From the NCBI GenBank assembly GCA_003527885.1, contig DPWB01000392.1, positions 19,737-28,961 on the forward strand: 9,225 bases of DNA. The letters run 5' to 3'. This stretch comes from Candidatus Competibacteraceae bacterium (lineage in GTDB: Bacteria > Pseudomonadota > Gammaproteobacteria > Competibacterales > Competibacteraceae). The position numbers and the translations under genes are program-made. Positions 1 through 6,529 of this stretch are shown here, one piece after another (within the stretch, counting starts at the first letter, position 1; each line of letters starts with the position of its first letter). The notes below the pieces were generated by a model. That model did no database searches. It was not told the DNA's origin and saw nothing but the letters and a program-made list of their open reading frames with translations.

Positions 1-926
1 TCGTGGCTCATGTTGGCCAGGAATTCGCTCTTGGCGCGGTTGGCGGTATCGGCCGCTTCCTTGGCGTTCTGGAGTTCCTCGGTGCGCGCTTCGACCAATT
101 TTTCCAGATCGTTGCGGTAGGTGGTCAGTCGGGCGTTATTTTGCTGGATGGTGTCCAGCATCTGGTTGATGACGAAGCCGAGTTGGGCGATTTCGTCGGT
201 GTTGCCCGAGACGAAGCGGGAGCCCAACTGGCCGGATTGCACCTGACGGGCGACTTGGGAAATCTCGCGGATCGGCCAGATGATCTTGCGGGCCATGGCA
301 TGGAGCAGGATACCGAACAGCGCCATCAGGACCAAGGTGAAGGCTAGCAGCGAATGCTCGATATGCGAATGAATGGTCCTGCTGTCTTGGGATTCTCGCT
401 GGTAGCTGTCGATGGCCCGCGCGGAAATCACCGACAGGGCATGAATCAGACGTCCGGTCAGATCGTCGAATTTTTGATCCAGAGCGTCGATCGTGGTTTC
501 CAGCGTGACATTTTGGTCCGCTGGCGTTTGCGTGCGCTGGGTTTTGAGCTGGATGAGTCGTCTGAACAGCTTTTCGTAGTCGCCCAGCAGGGCGGAAAGC
601 TCATCGATTTTACTTTGCGGCAGCACCTCGGAAATGTTGGGGTCCAACCGGCGGATAGCGGCTTTGGCCGCGTTCAGCAAGACCGTGAACTGCTGTTCGG
701 CGTCCGGGCGATGTTGCGACAGCGCGGCTTGTTCCCAAAAACGGATTTCCCAGAATTTCCGTTCCAGCTCGCGGGTTTCGCGATCGGTCAGCATGGCCGA
801 TTCGGCGCGTTGGGCATTGGCGGACAAGCGCTCCAGAAACGACACGACCCCGGTATAGCCAGCGCCGAACAGGACCAGACATAAGCCGGTCATCATGTAG
901 AAATATTGCCTTACCGTGCCGAGCAT
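1..926 (-). CDS. Membrane sensor histidine kinase, N-terminal part (cut by left edge)
   Basis: Reverse-strand translation gives 308 residues without a stop, ending at the edge. In order: a short cytoplasmic start; TM helix about 11-30; a mostly helical extracytoplasmic sensor region about 31-190, rich in charged residues and with no family I can name; TM helix about 193-211; a HAMP domain about 212-263 (starts RKIIWPIREI); a coiled-coil linker about 265-300 (LEKLVEARTEEL); then the start of a HisKA domain, SEFLANMSH, where His308 is the phospho-acceptor. This H-box wording is typical of hybrid kinases that carry receiver domains, so the missing part probably holds HATPase_c and perhaps REC or Hpt domains (inference). 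ATG at 926 is the first ATG after the in-frame stop at 984-986; no clear Shine-Dalgarno precedes it. ATG at 896 is an alternative start, with AAGG upstream, but it would shorten the first cytoplasmic segment. The gene is divergent from mraZ. Signal sensed and partner regulator are unknown. Confidence 0.9.
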   Translation of the reverse strand, partial: MLGTVRQYFYMMTGLCLVLFGAGYTGVVSFLERLSANAQRAESAMLTDRETRELERKFWEIRFWEQAALSQHRPDAEQQFTVLLNAAKAAIRRLDPNISEVLPQSKIDELSALLGDYEKLFRRLIQLKTQRTQTPADQNVTLETTIDALDQKFDDLTGRLIHALSVISARAIDSYQRESQDSRTIHSHIEHSLLAFTLVLMALFGILLHAMARKIIWPIREISQVARQVQSGQLGSRFVSGNTDEIAQLGFVINQMLDTIQQNNARLTTYRNDLEKLVEARTEELQNAKEAADTANRAKSEFLANMSH

Positions 927-1042
927 AGCGTTATCGTGGTGGCGTAAAATCGGGCGCCGTTCGGGGCCGCTTTCCAAAAACGTTTAGGGGAGGCGAGGTA
1001 AAGCGGCCCAACCGCGACGCACAGTCAGTCTTTCTTGTATGA

Positions 1043-1070
1043 TTGAGCGCGACCCGCGCTCGCTTATAGT
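1043..1070 (+). promoter_or_regulatory. Candidate promoter of mraZ with palindromic operator in the spacer
   Basis: TTGAGC (1043-1048) and TATAGT (1065-1070) are separated by 16 bp and resemble sigma-70 -35 and -10 boxes. The spacer region contains a perfect inverted repeat, GAGCGCG (1045-1051) and CGCGCTC (1055-1061), with a 3-base centre. A factor bound there would block polymerase. The -10 ends only 9 bases before the ATG, so the transcript would start at or within a few bases of the start codon; no Shine-Dalgarno is visible, consistent with a near-leaderless message. The rest of 927-1079 holds nothing else I can support. The boxes are read by eye only. Confidence 0.35.
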
Positions 1071-1079
1071 ATTCATTCG

Positions 1080-1601
1080 ATGGCGAACTTTCTCGGCGAA
1101 TTTGAATGCAAGCTCGATTCCAAGCTGCGAATCGCGCTGCCGGTCGCCTTGAGAAAACAGCTGCCGGTCGAAGCCGAGGGCCGCTTGGTGGTCAACCGGG
1201 GTTTCGAGCAGCATCTGGTGCTGTATCCCTTTACCGAGTGGCGGCGCGTCACCGCCGAACTCGACCGCCTGAATCCCTACGTCAAGAAAAATCGCGACTT
1301 CGCGCGCTATTTTCACCGGGGCGCCACCGAACTGGAACTGGACGCCAGCGGCCGGTTGCTGTTGCCGCGCCGACTGTTGGATTACGCCGGCATCCGCGAT
1401 TCGGTGGTCCTGCTGGCTTACGCCCAGCGCATCGAATGCTGGGATCCGACGCTGTACGAGAACTTGCTGTCCGACGAGCCGGCCGACTTTGCCCGGCTGG
1501 CGGAGGAGATCATGGGCGGCGCGGGGCGCGCGGAGCGAGACGTGGAACGCTTGCCGGACTTTCGGGGTCTGCCGTCGCCACCGTCTGGTTCGCGGCATTA
1601 G
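1080..1601 (+). CDS. mraZ: MraZ-family transcriptional regulator, isolated from the dcw cluster
   Basis: The 173-residue product has the two tandem SpoVT/AbrB-like repeats of MraZ: first about residues 4-50 (GEFECKLDSKLRIALP), second about 78-125 (ELELDASGRLLLP, then YAGI and a hydrophobic strand ending in IECWD). Each repeat normally carries a DxxGR motif that binds DNA. The second is intact (D88, G91, R92); in the first the glycine is replaced by leucine (D13-S-K-L16-R17). MraZ forms ring-shaped oligomers, binds its own promoter and represses the division and cell-wall cluster in known species. Here no mraW, ftsL, ftsI or mur gene is adjacent: a kinase is divergent on the left and an ABC transporter converges from the right. 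Length exceeds the usual ~150 because of a polar Arg/Pro/Ser tail (about 147-173), which overlaps ynjD. Wording such as NRGFEQHLVLYP, KKNRDFARYFHRGAT and DFARLAEEIMGG resembles Bacteroidota MraZ more than enterobacterial MraZ (from memory), suggesting transfer. Family call firm; regulatory targets unknown. Confidence 0.9.
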   Translation: MANFLGEFECKLDSKLRIALPVALRKQLPVEAEGRLVVNRGFEQHLVLYPFTEWRRVTAELDRLNPYVKKNRDFARYFHRGATELELDASGRLLLPRRLLDYAGIRDSVVLLAYAQRIECWDPTLYENLLSDEPADFARLAEEIMGGAGRAERDVERLPDFRGLPSPPSGSRH

Positions 1602-2259
1602 TCGGCGACGATTGGTCCAGCATGATCAGCGGTCCGCCAGCGGCGTCGGCGTCGGCGGGGTCGTGGGTCACCAGCAAGGTGGGCAAGCGCCGCTGGCGGG
1701 CGTGCTCGAACACGAACGTCCGCATCCGCGCCCGCAATTCGGCATCCAGCTTGGAAAACGGTTCGTCCAGCAACAGGGCCGCCGGTTCTGCCAGCAAAGT
1801 GCGCATCAGCGCGGCACGGGCGCGCTGACCGCTGGATAAGGTCGCCGGATCTCGGTTGCCCACGTCTTCCAGGCCCGCGTCCCGCAAGGCGGTCTCCACC
1901 CGGAAGCGCCGGGCCTGGCGGGACTGTCCGCTTTTTAGCCCAAACGCCAAATTCTCGGCGACGGTGAGGTGAGGGAACAGCAGCGCGTCCTGAAACAGGA
2001 TGCCGACCCGCCGTTGCTCCAACGGCAAATGCACCAGTTCGCGCCCGCCGAGTCGCACGGACCCTTCGGCGCGAAACGCGGGCGGCAGGGTGCCGCAAAG
2101 GTAGTTGAGCAAGGTGGATTTGCCGCAACCGCTCGGCCCCATGACCGTGACCACCTCGCCGGAGTGAATCGTCAGATTTAAGGGCGCGAACAAAAGCCGG
2201 TTTTGCAGGCTGATGCGCACTGCCTTCAAGATTAAAACCTGAGCATCGGCAGCCTTCAT
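1510..2259 (-). CDS. ynjD: ABC transporter ATPase subunit, YnjD-like
   Basis: This 249-residue cytoplasmic ATPase energises the importer encoded with it. All ABC landmarks are present: Walker A GPSGCGKST (41-49), Q-loop Gln90 in ILFQDALLFPHLTV, signature LSSGQ (141-145, a variant of LSGGQ), Walker B ALLLDE (161-166), D-loop SKLD (169-172) and H-loop His199 in LVTHDPADADAAGG. The short ATPase without a C-terminal regulatory domain matches E. coli YnjD (about 217 residues) except for an extra tail, about 216-249, rich in Ala/Pro/Ser/Arg. The tail overlaps the 3' end of mraZ on the other strand and is probably an unstructured read-on past an older stop (inference). ATG at 2259 was chosen because homology starts there and it lies one base after the permease stop (TGAAATG), the usual sign of translational coupling. 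The reading frame stays open further upstream, but that part is antisense-free overlap with the permease in another frame and shows no protein family. Confidence 0.93.
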   Translation of the reverse strand: MKAADAQVLILKAVRISLQNRLLFAPLNLTIHSGEVVTVMGPSGCGKSTLLNYLCGTLPPAFRAEGSVRLGGRELVHLPLEQRRVGILFQDALLFPHLTVAENLAFGLKSGQSRQARRFRVETALRDAGLEDVGNRDPATLSSGQRARAALMRTLLAEPAALLLDEPFSKLDAELRARMRTFVFEHARQRRLPTLLVTHDPADADAAGGPLIMLDQSSPTNAANQTVATADPESPASVPRLAPRAPRRP

Positions 2260-2260
2260 T

Positions 2261-3949
2261 TCAAGGGTCCCGCCGCCGCGCCAACCACAACGCCAGGGCG
2301 AAGCCGAGCAGCGGCAGCACCGCCTGCACCGCTGCGAAAATACCGATGATCCGCCGGTTGCCGCCGCTCGCCAGGGTGACCGCCTCCGTGGTGACGGTCG
2401 CGTACCGGCCCGCGCCGGCCAACAGCGTCGGCAGATACTGCGCGACGCTGACCGAAAAACCCATCGCCGCCGCCACCGCGACCGGGCCGCGCAACATCGG
2501 CAACTTGATCCGCCAGAAGCTGCGGGCGCGACTGGTTCCCAGCGCCAGCGCGGTCTGTTCGTAACGGGGGTCGAACGCCCGCCAGGGGTCGGCCAGCGAC
2601 AGGAACACATAGGGCAGCACGAACAGCAGATGGGTCCAGACCAGCGCCGGCCAGCCGCCATCCAGGCCGCTCCAAGCCAGCAGCACCTGAATGCCGAACA
2701 GAAAACCGACTTGCGGGACCAGCAGGGGCAGATACAGCAACCATAAACTTCGGCCCGAGAAGGTCGGACGACGGTGGACTTCATGTTCCAGACAGGCGAC
2801 TGACAACACCAGCGCCAGCCCGGTCGCCGCCGCGCCGATGCTGAAAGTATGCCACGTTATTGCCAGCAGATTGTCGGCCTGACCGCGCCAGTTTTCCAAG
2901 GTCCACTGGTCGGGCCAAGCCAGCGGAAACGTCCAGCGACGGGCGAACGACCACAGAACCATGACCAGCACGCCGGAAGCCGCCAGCCCCAACGCCAGCC
3001 CGCCGCCGCCAAGCGCCGTCTTGCGGGCGGTATCGCCTGTTCCACCGCGCGCCCCGCCGATTAGCCAGGACCGGCTGCAGCGAGCGAGCCCGCGCAGCGC
3101 GCCTTCCCAAGTCACCAGCGAAACCAGGGTCAGCAACGTCAGCAGGATGGCCGCCGCCGCCGCGGGCAGGCGCCAGGCCAACGCCGGATCGTTGAACCAG
3201 CGCAGCGCCTGCACCGCCAGGGTCGGCGGCGTGCTGGGTCCGATGATCAAGGCCACATCGACCACGGTCAGCGCGAAAGCCAGCGCGGCGAACACCGGCA
3301 AGCGCAGCAGCGGGTAGAGCGAGGGCAGGACCACCTTCAAGAAAGCCGTCACCGGGCCGTAGCCGAGCGCGCGAGCCACGGCCGACCAGGAGTCGACCGG
3401 TAATTGCGCCAGACCGGCCAGCCCCATGAAGAGTAGATACGGCGTTTCCTTGAGAGTCAGCGCCAGAACCAGGCTCAACCCCCAAGGGTCTTGGGGTCCG
3501 AAACCGGCGAAATCGGGCGGTCGCTCCCAGCCGGTTGCCCACGGCGACAGCCAGCGCGCCAGCCAGCCGCTGGGGGCGATCAGGAACGCCAGCCCGAAGG
3601 CCAAGGCCGCATGGGGGACCGCCAGCAACGGGGCCAACCAGCGGCGGGTGCGGTGCAGCCAGACCGTGTGGTAGCACGTCGCCAACAGCGCCAACGCCAG
3701 CAGCAGCGACAGCGCGGTGGTGGCGAAGCCGGTCCACAGCGTCAGCCCCAGCGAACGCCACAAGCCCGGTTCCGCCAGCAGGGCGCGCCAGGGTTGCAGG
3801 GAAAAATCGGCGGCGCCCACCACCGGCAACCACCCGACTGCCGGCAGCAGGGTGCCGATCAAGCCGGCCCCGATAGGAGCCAGCAGTAAAAACAGCGTCA
3901 GCGCCGGCGCGCGGGCAAGCGAAACCCCGCCCCAAGGCTCACCCTTCAC
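2261..3949 (-). CDS. ynjC: ABC transporter permease, two fused membrane domains, YnjC-like
   Basis: This 562-residue integral membrane protein forms the transport channel. It is a tandem fusion of two binding-protein-dependent permease domains, roughly 15-290 and 315-560, as in YnjC, FbpB or ThiP, so one polypeptide does the work of a permease dimer. Each half carries an EAA-type cytoplasmic loop that docks the ATPase: about 189-210 (ARALGYGPVTAFLKVVLP) and about 464-486 (ALALGTSRARSFWRIKLP). About a dozen hydrophobic segments are visible, for example 15-36, 68-92, 104-126, 157-180, 216-238, 264-282, 316-334, 366-386, 401-425, 437-453, 488-510 and 535-556. E. coli YnjC is somewhat shorter (about 511 residues). 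The start taken is GTG at 3949, with a weak GAG-type Shine-Dalgarno, 15 bases after the ynjB stop. The gene lies mid-operon, one base before ynjD. The substrate cannot be read from the sequence. Confidence 0.92.
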   Translation of the reverse strand: MKGEPWGGVSLARAPALTLFLLLAPIGAGLIGTLLPAVGWLPVVGAADFSLQPWRALLAEPGLWRSLGLTLWTGFATTALSLLLALALLATCYHTVWLHRTRRWLAPLLAVPHAALAFGLAFLIAPSGWLARWLSPWATGWERPPDFAGFGPQDPWGLSLVLALTLKETPYLLFMGLAGLAQLPVDSWSAVARALGYGPVTAFLKVVLPSLYPLLRLPVFAALAFALTVVDVALIIGPSTPPTLAVQALRWFNDPALAWRLPAAAAAILLTLLTLVSLVTWEGALRGLARCSRSWLIGGARGGTGDTARKTALGGGGLALGLAASGVLVMVLWSFARRWTFPLAWPDQWTLENWRGQADNLLAITWHTFSIGAAATGLALVLSVACLEHEVHRRPTFSGRSLWLLYLPLLVPQVGFLFGIQVLLAWSGLDGGWPALVWTHLLFVLPYVFLSLADPWRAFDPRYEQTALALGTSRARSFWRIKLPMLRGPVAVAAAMGFSVSVAQYLPTLLAGAGRYATVTTEAVTLASGGNRRIIGIFAAVQAVLPLLGFALALWLARRRDP

Positions 3950-3964
3950 CTTACGCGTCTCAAA

Positions 3965-5191
3965 CTAACGGCTGTAGCGGGCGCGCCATGCGGTTTCCAG
4001 CCGCTCCATCCAGCTCGGGTGCGGTTCGGGCAGCGGCGTGCCCAGTTCGCCAGGGCTAAGCGTGGCGACGCCCCGCTTCAACCTGGTGAATCGCTCGCGG
4101 TCGGCGGGCGTCAACTTTTCGAGCCCCAGCACGGTCGGATCGCCCCAAACGGTGGGGTCCAGTTTGCGGGCTTGCGCTTCGGGCGACAGCAGGAAATTGG
4201 CGATGACCTGCGCGCCCTCCTTGGCGCTGGAATTGTAAGGGATGGCGACGAAATGGGTGTTGCCGATGGTGCCGCCGGCCAAGACGTAGGTGCGCACCGT
4301 GTTCCGCAGGTTACCTTTTTCGATTTCCGCCGAAGCGTCGTTGGGGTTGAGGCTGAACGCGAGATCGATTTCGCCGTCCGCCAGCAGTTGGCGCAGCGCC
4401 GGCGCGCTTTGGGGGAAGGTGTGGCCTTGCCGCCAGAGGTGCGGGCGGATTTCGTCCAGCCACCCCCACAACGGTGCGGTCACCGGCCCGAAACTGGTTT
4501 CGTTCACCGGTTTTTGCAAGGCTTCTTGCTGGTCGGTCAGTTCGATGAGAATCTGTTTGAGAAAGGTCGAGCCGAGCGTATCCGGCGGTTCTGGATAGGT
4601 GAACCGGCCGGGGTGCGCCTTGGCGTAAGCCATCAGTTCAGGGGCTGACTTCGGCGGATTGGGCAGTTGCGTCGGGTCGTGAATGAAAACGATCTGGGCC
4701 TTGCCCCAGGGGGCTTCCATGCCGTCGACCGGCTCGGTGAAATCCAGCTTGGTGCTCGGGATGGTGACGGTATCGACCGAAGGGTAGTTGGGCAGCCGCT
4801 CGGAGAAAGGCCCGAACAATAAGCCGTTATCCTTCATGGTGTGAAAATTTTCGCCGTTGATCCACAGCAGATCCACCGTGCCCTTTTCGTGTCGGCCGGC
4901 GTATTTTTCCGCCAGAATCCGCGACACGGTTTCGGCGATGTCGGCCACCTTCACGTGGTGGAGCGTGATGCCGTAACGGTCCTTGACCTGTTCGCCGACC
5001 CAGGCGATGTAGGCGTTGACTTTTTCATCGCCACCCCAGCCGTTCCAGTATACGGTTTGACCGCGCGCGGTTTTTTCGAGGTCTTCCCAGGACGGTTCGG
5101 CGGCGCCGGTCGCTCCAGCCGTGATGAACGCAGCCAGCAGCAAGACCAGACCACGCAGTAGCCCGCCCGATAAGTTGTCCGTCATCGCCAT
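3965..5191 (-). CDS. ynjB: ABC transporter periplasmic substrate-binding protein, YnjB-like
   Basis: This is the 408-residue periplasmic receptor of the importer. The N-terminus looks like a Sec signal peptide: short polar n-region, hydrophobic core about 11-25 (LLRGLVLLLAAFITAG), likely cleavage near residues 28-31 (TGAA before EPSW). No lipobox cysteine is seen. The mature part begins with the YnjB-type block WEDLEKTARGQTVYWNGWGG (35-54), then HHVKVADIAETVSR (78-91), GTVDLLWINGENFHTMKDNG (104-123) and LLFGPFSERLPNY; the fold is that of extracellular solute-binding proteins of the Fe3+/polyamine/thiamine type. An upstream in-frame ATG at 5218 would add nine residues, but the ATG at 5191 has a strong AAGGGGA Shine-Dalgarno six bases before it (5198-5204), so it is preferred. 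It is the first gene of ynjBCD. The E. coli family is annotated as a transporter of unproven substrate, so none is assigned here. Confidence 0.93.
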   Translation of the reverse strand: MAMTDNLSGGLLRGLVLLLAAFITAGATGAAEPSWEDLEKTARGQTVYWNGWGGDEKVNAYIAWVGEQVKDRYGITLHHVKVADIAETVSRILAEKYAGRHEKGTVDLLWINGENFHTMKDNGLLFGPFSERLPNYPSVDTVTIPSTKLDFTEPVDGMEAPWGKAQIVFIHDPTQLPNPPKSAPELMAYAKAHPGRFTYPEPPDTLGSTFLKQILIELTDQQEALQKPVNETSFGPVTAPLWGWLDEIRPHLWRQGHTFPQSAPALRQLLADGEIDLAFSLNPNDASAEIEKGNLRNTVRTYVLAGGTIGNTHFVAIPYNSSAKEGAQVIANFLLSPEAQARKLDPTVWGDPTVLGLEKLTPADRERFTRLKRGVATLSPGELGTPLPEPHPSWMERLETAWRARYSR

Positions 5192-5197
5192 CACGCA

Positions 5198-5204
5198 TCC
5201 CCTT
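5198..5204 (-). promoter_or_regulatory. Ribosome binding site deciding the ynjB start
   Basis: AAGGGGA on the minus strand, six bases before the ATG at 5191. The alternative ATG at 5218 has no comparable purine stretch. Confidence 0.6.
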
Positions 5205-5231
5205 GAGTCAGGTCTCATTCATGCTTCGCGC

Positions 5232-5325
5232 GGCGGGTTGTCTCCCGCCCGTTCCGGCGCACTTGGGTTATCGCCCTCGGATTCAGGTCATGATCTCCCC
5301 GATGGCTGGTGCGCGCTACCCGCCG
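5232..5325 (-). promoter_or_regulatory. Hairpin-rich leader upstream of ynjB (candidate structured RNA)
   Basis: Several nested complementary segments can be read in the ynjB leader. GTGCGC (plus 5309-5314) pairs with GCGCAC (5257-5262) to close a loop that contains two smaller hairpins: TCGG/CCGA (5277-5280 with 5299-5302) and GGG/CCC (5265-5267 with 5274-5276). Just downstream in the transcript, GGCGGG (5232-5237) and CCCGCC (5244-5249) form a perfect 6-bp stem with a 6-base loop. Together this looks like a junction plus an expression hairpin 41 bases ahead of the start codon. There is no U-run, so it is not a classical terminator. It does not match the TPP, cobalamin, SAM or c-di-GMP consensus as I know them. 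It could also be chance pairing in GC-rich DNA, or a relic of a group II intron-like ribozyme. Function is inference. Confidence 0.3.
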
Positions 5326-5331
5326 GTACCG

Positions 5332-5360
5332 CTCGTATCGGGTTGGCTGCGCCAAATCAA
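5332..5360 (-). promoter_or_regulatory. Candidate ynjBCD promoter
   Basis: On the minus strand, TTGATT (5355-5360) and TACGAG (5332-5337) are spaced by 17 bases. The -35 is fair and the -10 weak. A start near 5325 would leave a leader of about 130 bases before ynjB, holding the hairpins described separately. Confidence 0.25.
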
Positions 5361-5412
5361 AGGTCTATTGCCCAGACCCGCCCAAAACAGCTCTAACAAG
5401 ATTACTCTCATT

Positions 5413-5433
5413 GGAGGTGGTTTGATGGGATGA
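5413..5433 (+). other. Two-codon mini-ORF with perfect Shine-Dalgarno
   Basis: GGAGGT (5413-5418) is followed after six bases by ATG-GGA-TGA (5425-5433). This is the best ribosome binding site in the window, yet it serves a Met-Gly-stop ORF 164 bases upstream of the MBL gene. It could be a regulatory minimal ORF, the remains of a gene start, or chance. The same frame is open upstream from about 5203, but that longer reading resembles no protein I know. Confidence 0.3.
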
Positions 5434-5596
5434 GCTCGCTTGGGCCGATCAAACGTCACTCGGGTCGGATTTCAATTGTAGATACTGGGAACTGCAATAA
5501 CGTGGTACAGATCAGAAATACTGCGGCTTCATTCGAAGAATCTTATCGGTAGGTCGATAGAGGACAAACCCCCTCCTTAATCATGGGAGAACTGCC
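5434..5596 (+). promoter_or_regulatory. MBL gene upstream region with ribosome binding site
   Basis: This stretch is less GC-rich than its surroundings, as expected of a promoter region. TTGTAG (5476-5481) and TAACGT (5498-5503), 16 bases apart, are a poor promoter candidate. GGGAGA (5585-5590), six bases before the ATG at 5597, is a good Shine-Dalgarno and fixes the start of the MBL gene. CTCC just upstream (about 5575-5578) could pair with it weakly. No coding sequence or RNA gene is visible here. Confidence 0.35.
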
Positions 5597-6529
5597 ATGA
5601 CAACCGCTCGCAAACTCGATATAGGCGTCTTGAAACGGCTGACGATCCGCTGCATTTCCGAAACGGGTTGGTTCGATACCGATACCGTATTTGGCGACAT
5701 TCGTGAAGCCGGTGGCGCTGAAACCGATCAGTACGCCATTCCCTGGCCGCCGCTTGGCACGCTGCACGCGGATAACGCCGCGGGCTTCTCGGCCTTGCTG
5801 GAGGCGGAGCAGATCGACGGGAGCGTGCGCCGTCTGCTGTTCGACACCGGCTGGAATCCGGCCTGGATGGATCGGCGTTTCGCCGAGGAAGGCATCGATC
5901 GGCTATTGCGGGAAGGCGAGATCGAAGCGCTCATCATCAGCCACGAGCATTTCGATCATTTCTGGGGAATCGGCTCGACCCTCAAGCACTGTCCCGGAAT
6001 CACCGTTTACGTGCCCGAAGGGTTTCATGAAGCGGGTTTCGATCTGATCCGCCAACAAGGCCATACCGGATCGGTCGTCACCGTGGCCGCCGACCAACCC
6101 CAGATTCTGTTTCGCGGTCTGGCGTTGGTCAGTTTTTCGATGAATACGCTGCTGAAAGTCGGCGGCGAAAACGTGCTCTACGCCCACCTCCACGATCGCG
6201 GTATCGCGATGGTGACCGGTTGCGGTCATGGCGGCGTGCTCAATCTGCTCGATTATGCCCGCCAGCATTTCGTCGGCGGCGAGCGGATTCACGCGCTCTA
6301 CGGCGGGCTGCACATCGCGCCGCTGGATGATTGGGATGAAGCCCGCGATCACATCATCAACGGCCTGCGCGGCTACCACATCGACAAACTGGCTTGCAAT
6401 CATTGCACCGGGCGCACGGCGGTCGAAAAAATGCTGGAAATCGGCCTGCCGGTGCAGCGAGGTACCGCCCGTAACGGTTCCCAAACGGATTTATTCCTGG
6501 GTAATGGAGACGTGTTGGAATTGGGATGA
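5597..6529 (+). CDS. Metallo-beta-lactamase-fold hydrolase, COG1237-like
   Basis: This 310-residue protein has no signal peptide or membrane segment, so it is probably cytoplasmic. The MBL zinc motif is clear: [10 protein letters not shown], with H116, H118, D120 and H121. Further likely metal ligands are H211 in [10 protein letters not shown] and H269 in NHCTG. LFDTGWN (81-87) is the strand before the first motif, and YGGLHI (235-240) is a typical block of this subfamily. The arrangement GC(G/S)H-G, GG.H and HCTG is that of COG1237, often labelled 7,8-dihydropterin-6-methyl-4-(beta-D-ribofuranosyl)aminobenzene 5'-phosphate synthase after archaeal members. That label should not be carried over: nothing here suggests methanopterin synthesis, and the substrate is unknown. 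ATG at 5597 has a GGGAGA Shine-Dalgarno six bases upstream. The gene is divergent from ynjB and converges on pyrC, overlapping it by 39 bp. It appears to be a single-gene unit. Confidence 0.85.
   Translation: MTTARKLDIGVLKRLTIRCISETGWFDTDTVFGDIREAGGAETDQYAIPWPPLGTLHADNAAGFSALLEAEQIDGSVRRLLFDTGWNPAWMDRRFAEEGIDRLLREGEIEALIISHEHFDHFWGIGSTLKHCPGITVYVPEGFHEAGFDLIRQQGHTGSVVTVAADQPQILFRGLALVSFSMNTLLKVGGENVLYAHLHDRGIAMVTGCGHGGVLNLLDYARQHFVGGERIHALYGGLHIAPLDDWDEARDHIINGLRGYHIDKLACNHCTGRTAVEKMLEIGLPVQRGTARNGSQTDLFLGNGDVLELG

Noticed and set aside
3..884. Two plus-strand open frames at the left edge
   Set aside because: The opposite strand reads as a continuous kinase with TM, HAMP, coiled coil and H-box, so these are shadows.
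2781..3935. Minus-strand open frame of 384 codons inside the permease
   Set aside because: It is a frame-shifted shadow of the permease, very rich in Gly/Arg/Ala, with no family features.
5219..5330. TPP riboswitch upstream of ynjB, prompted by an ACCTGA segment
   Set aside because: The companion CTGAGA element and the GATAAT-type core in correct order are missing.
5203..5433. Plus-strand open frame of 76 codons ending in LIGGGLMG
   Set aside because: The ending looks like the start of a nucleotide-binding fold but stops at once. It has no Shine-Dalgarno at its own start and overlaps the ynjB leader.
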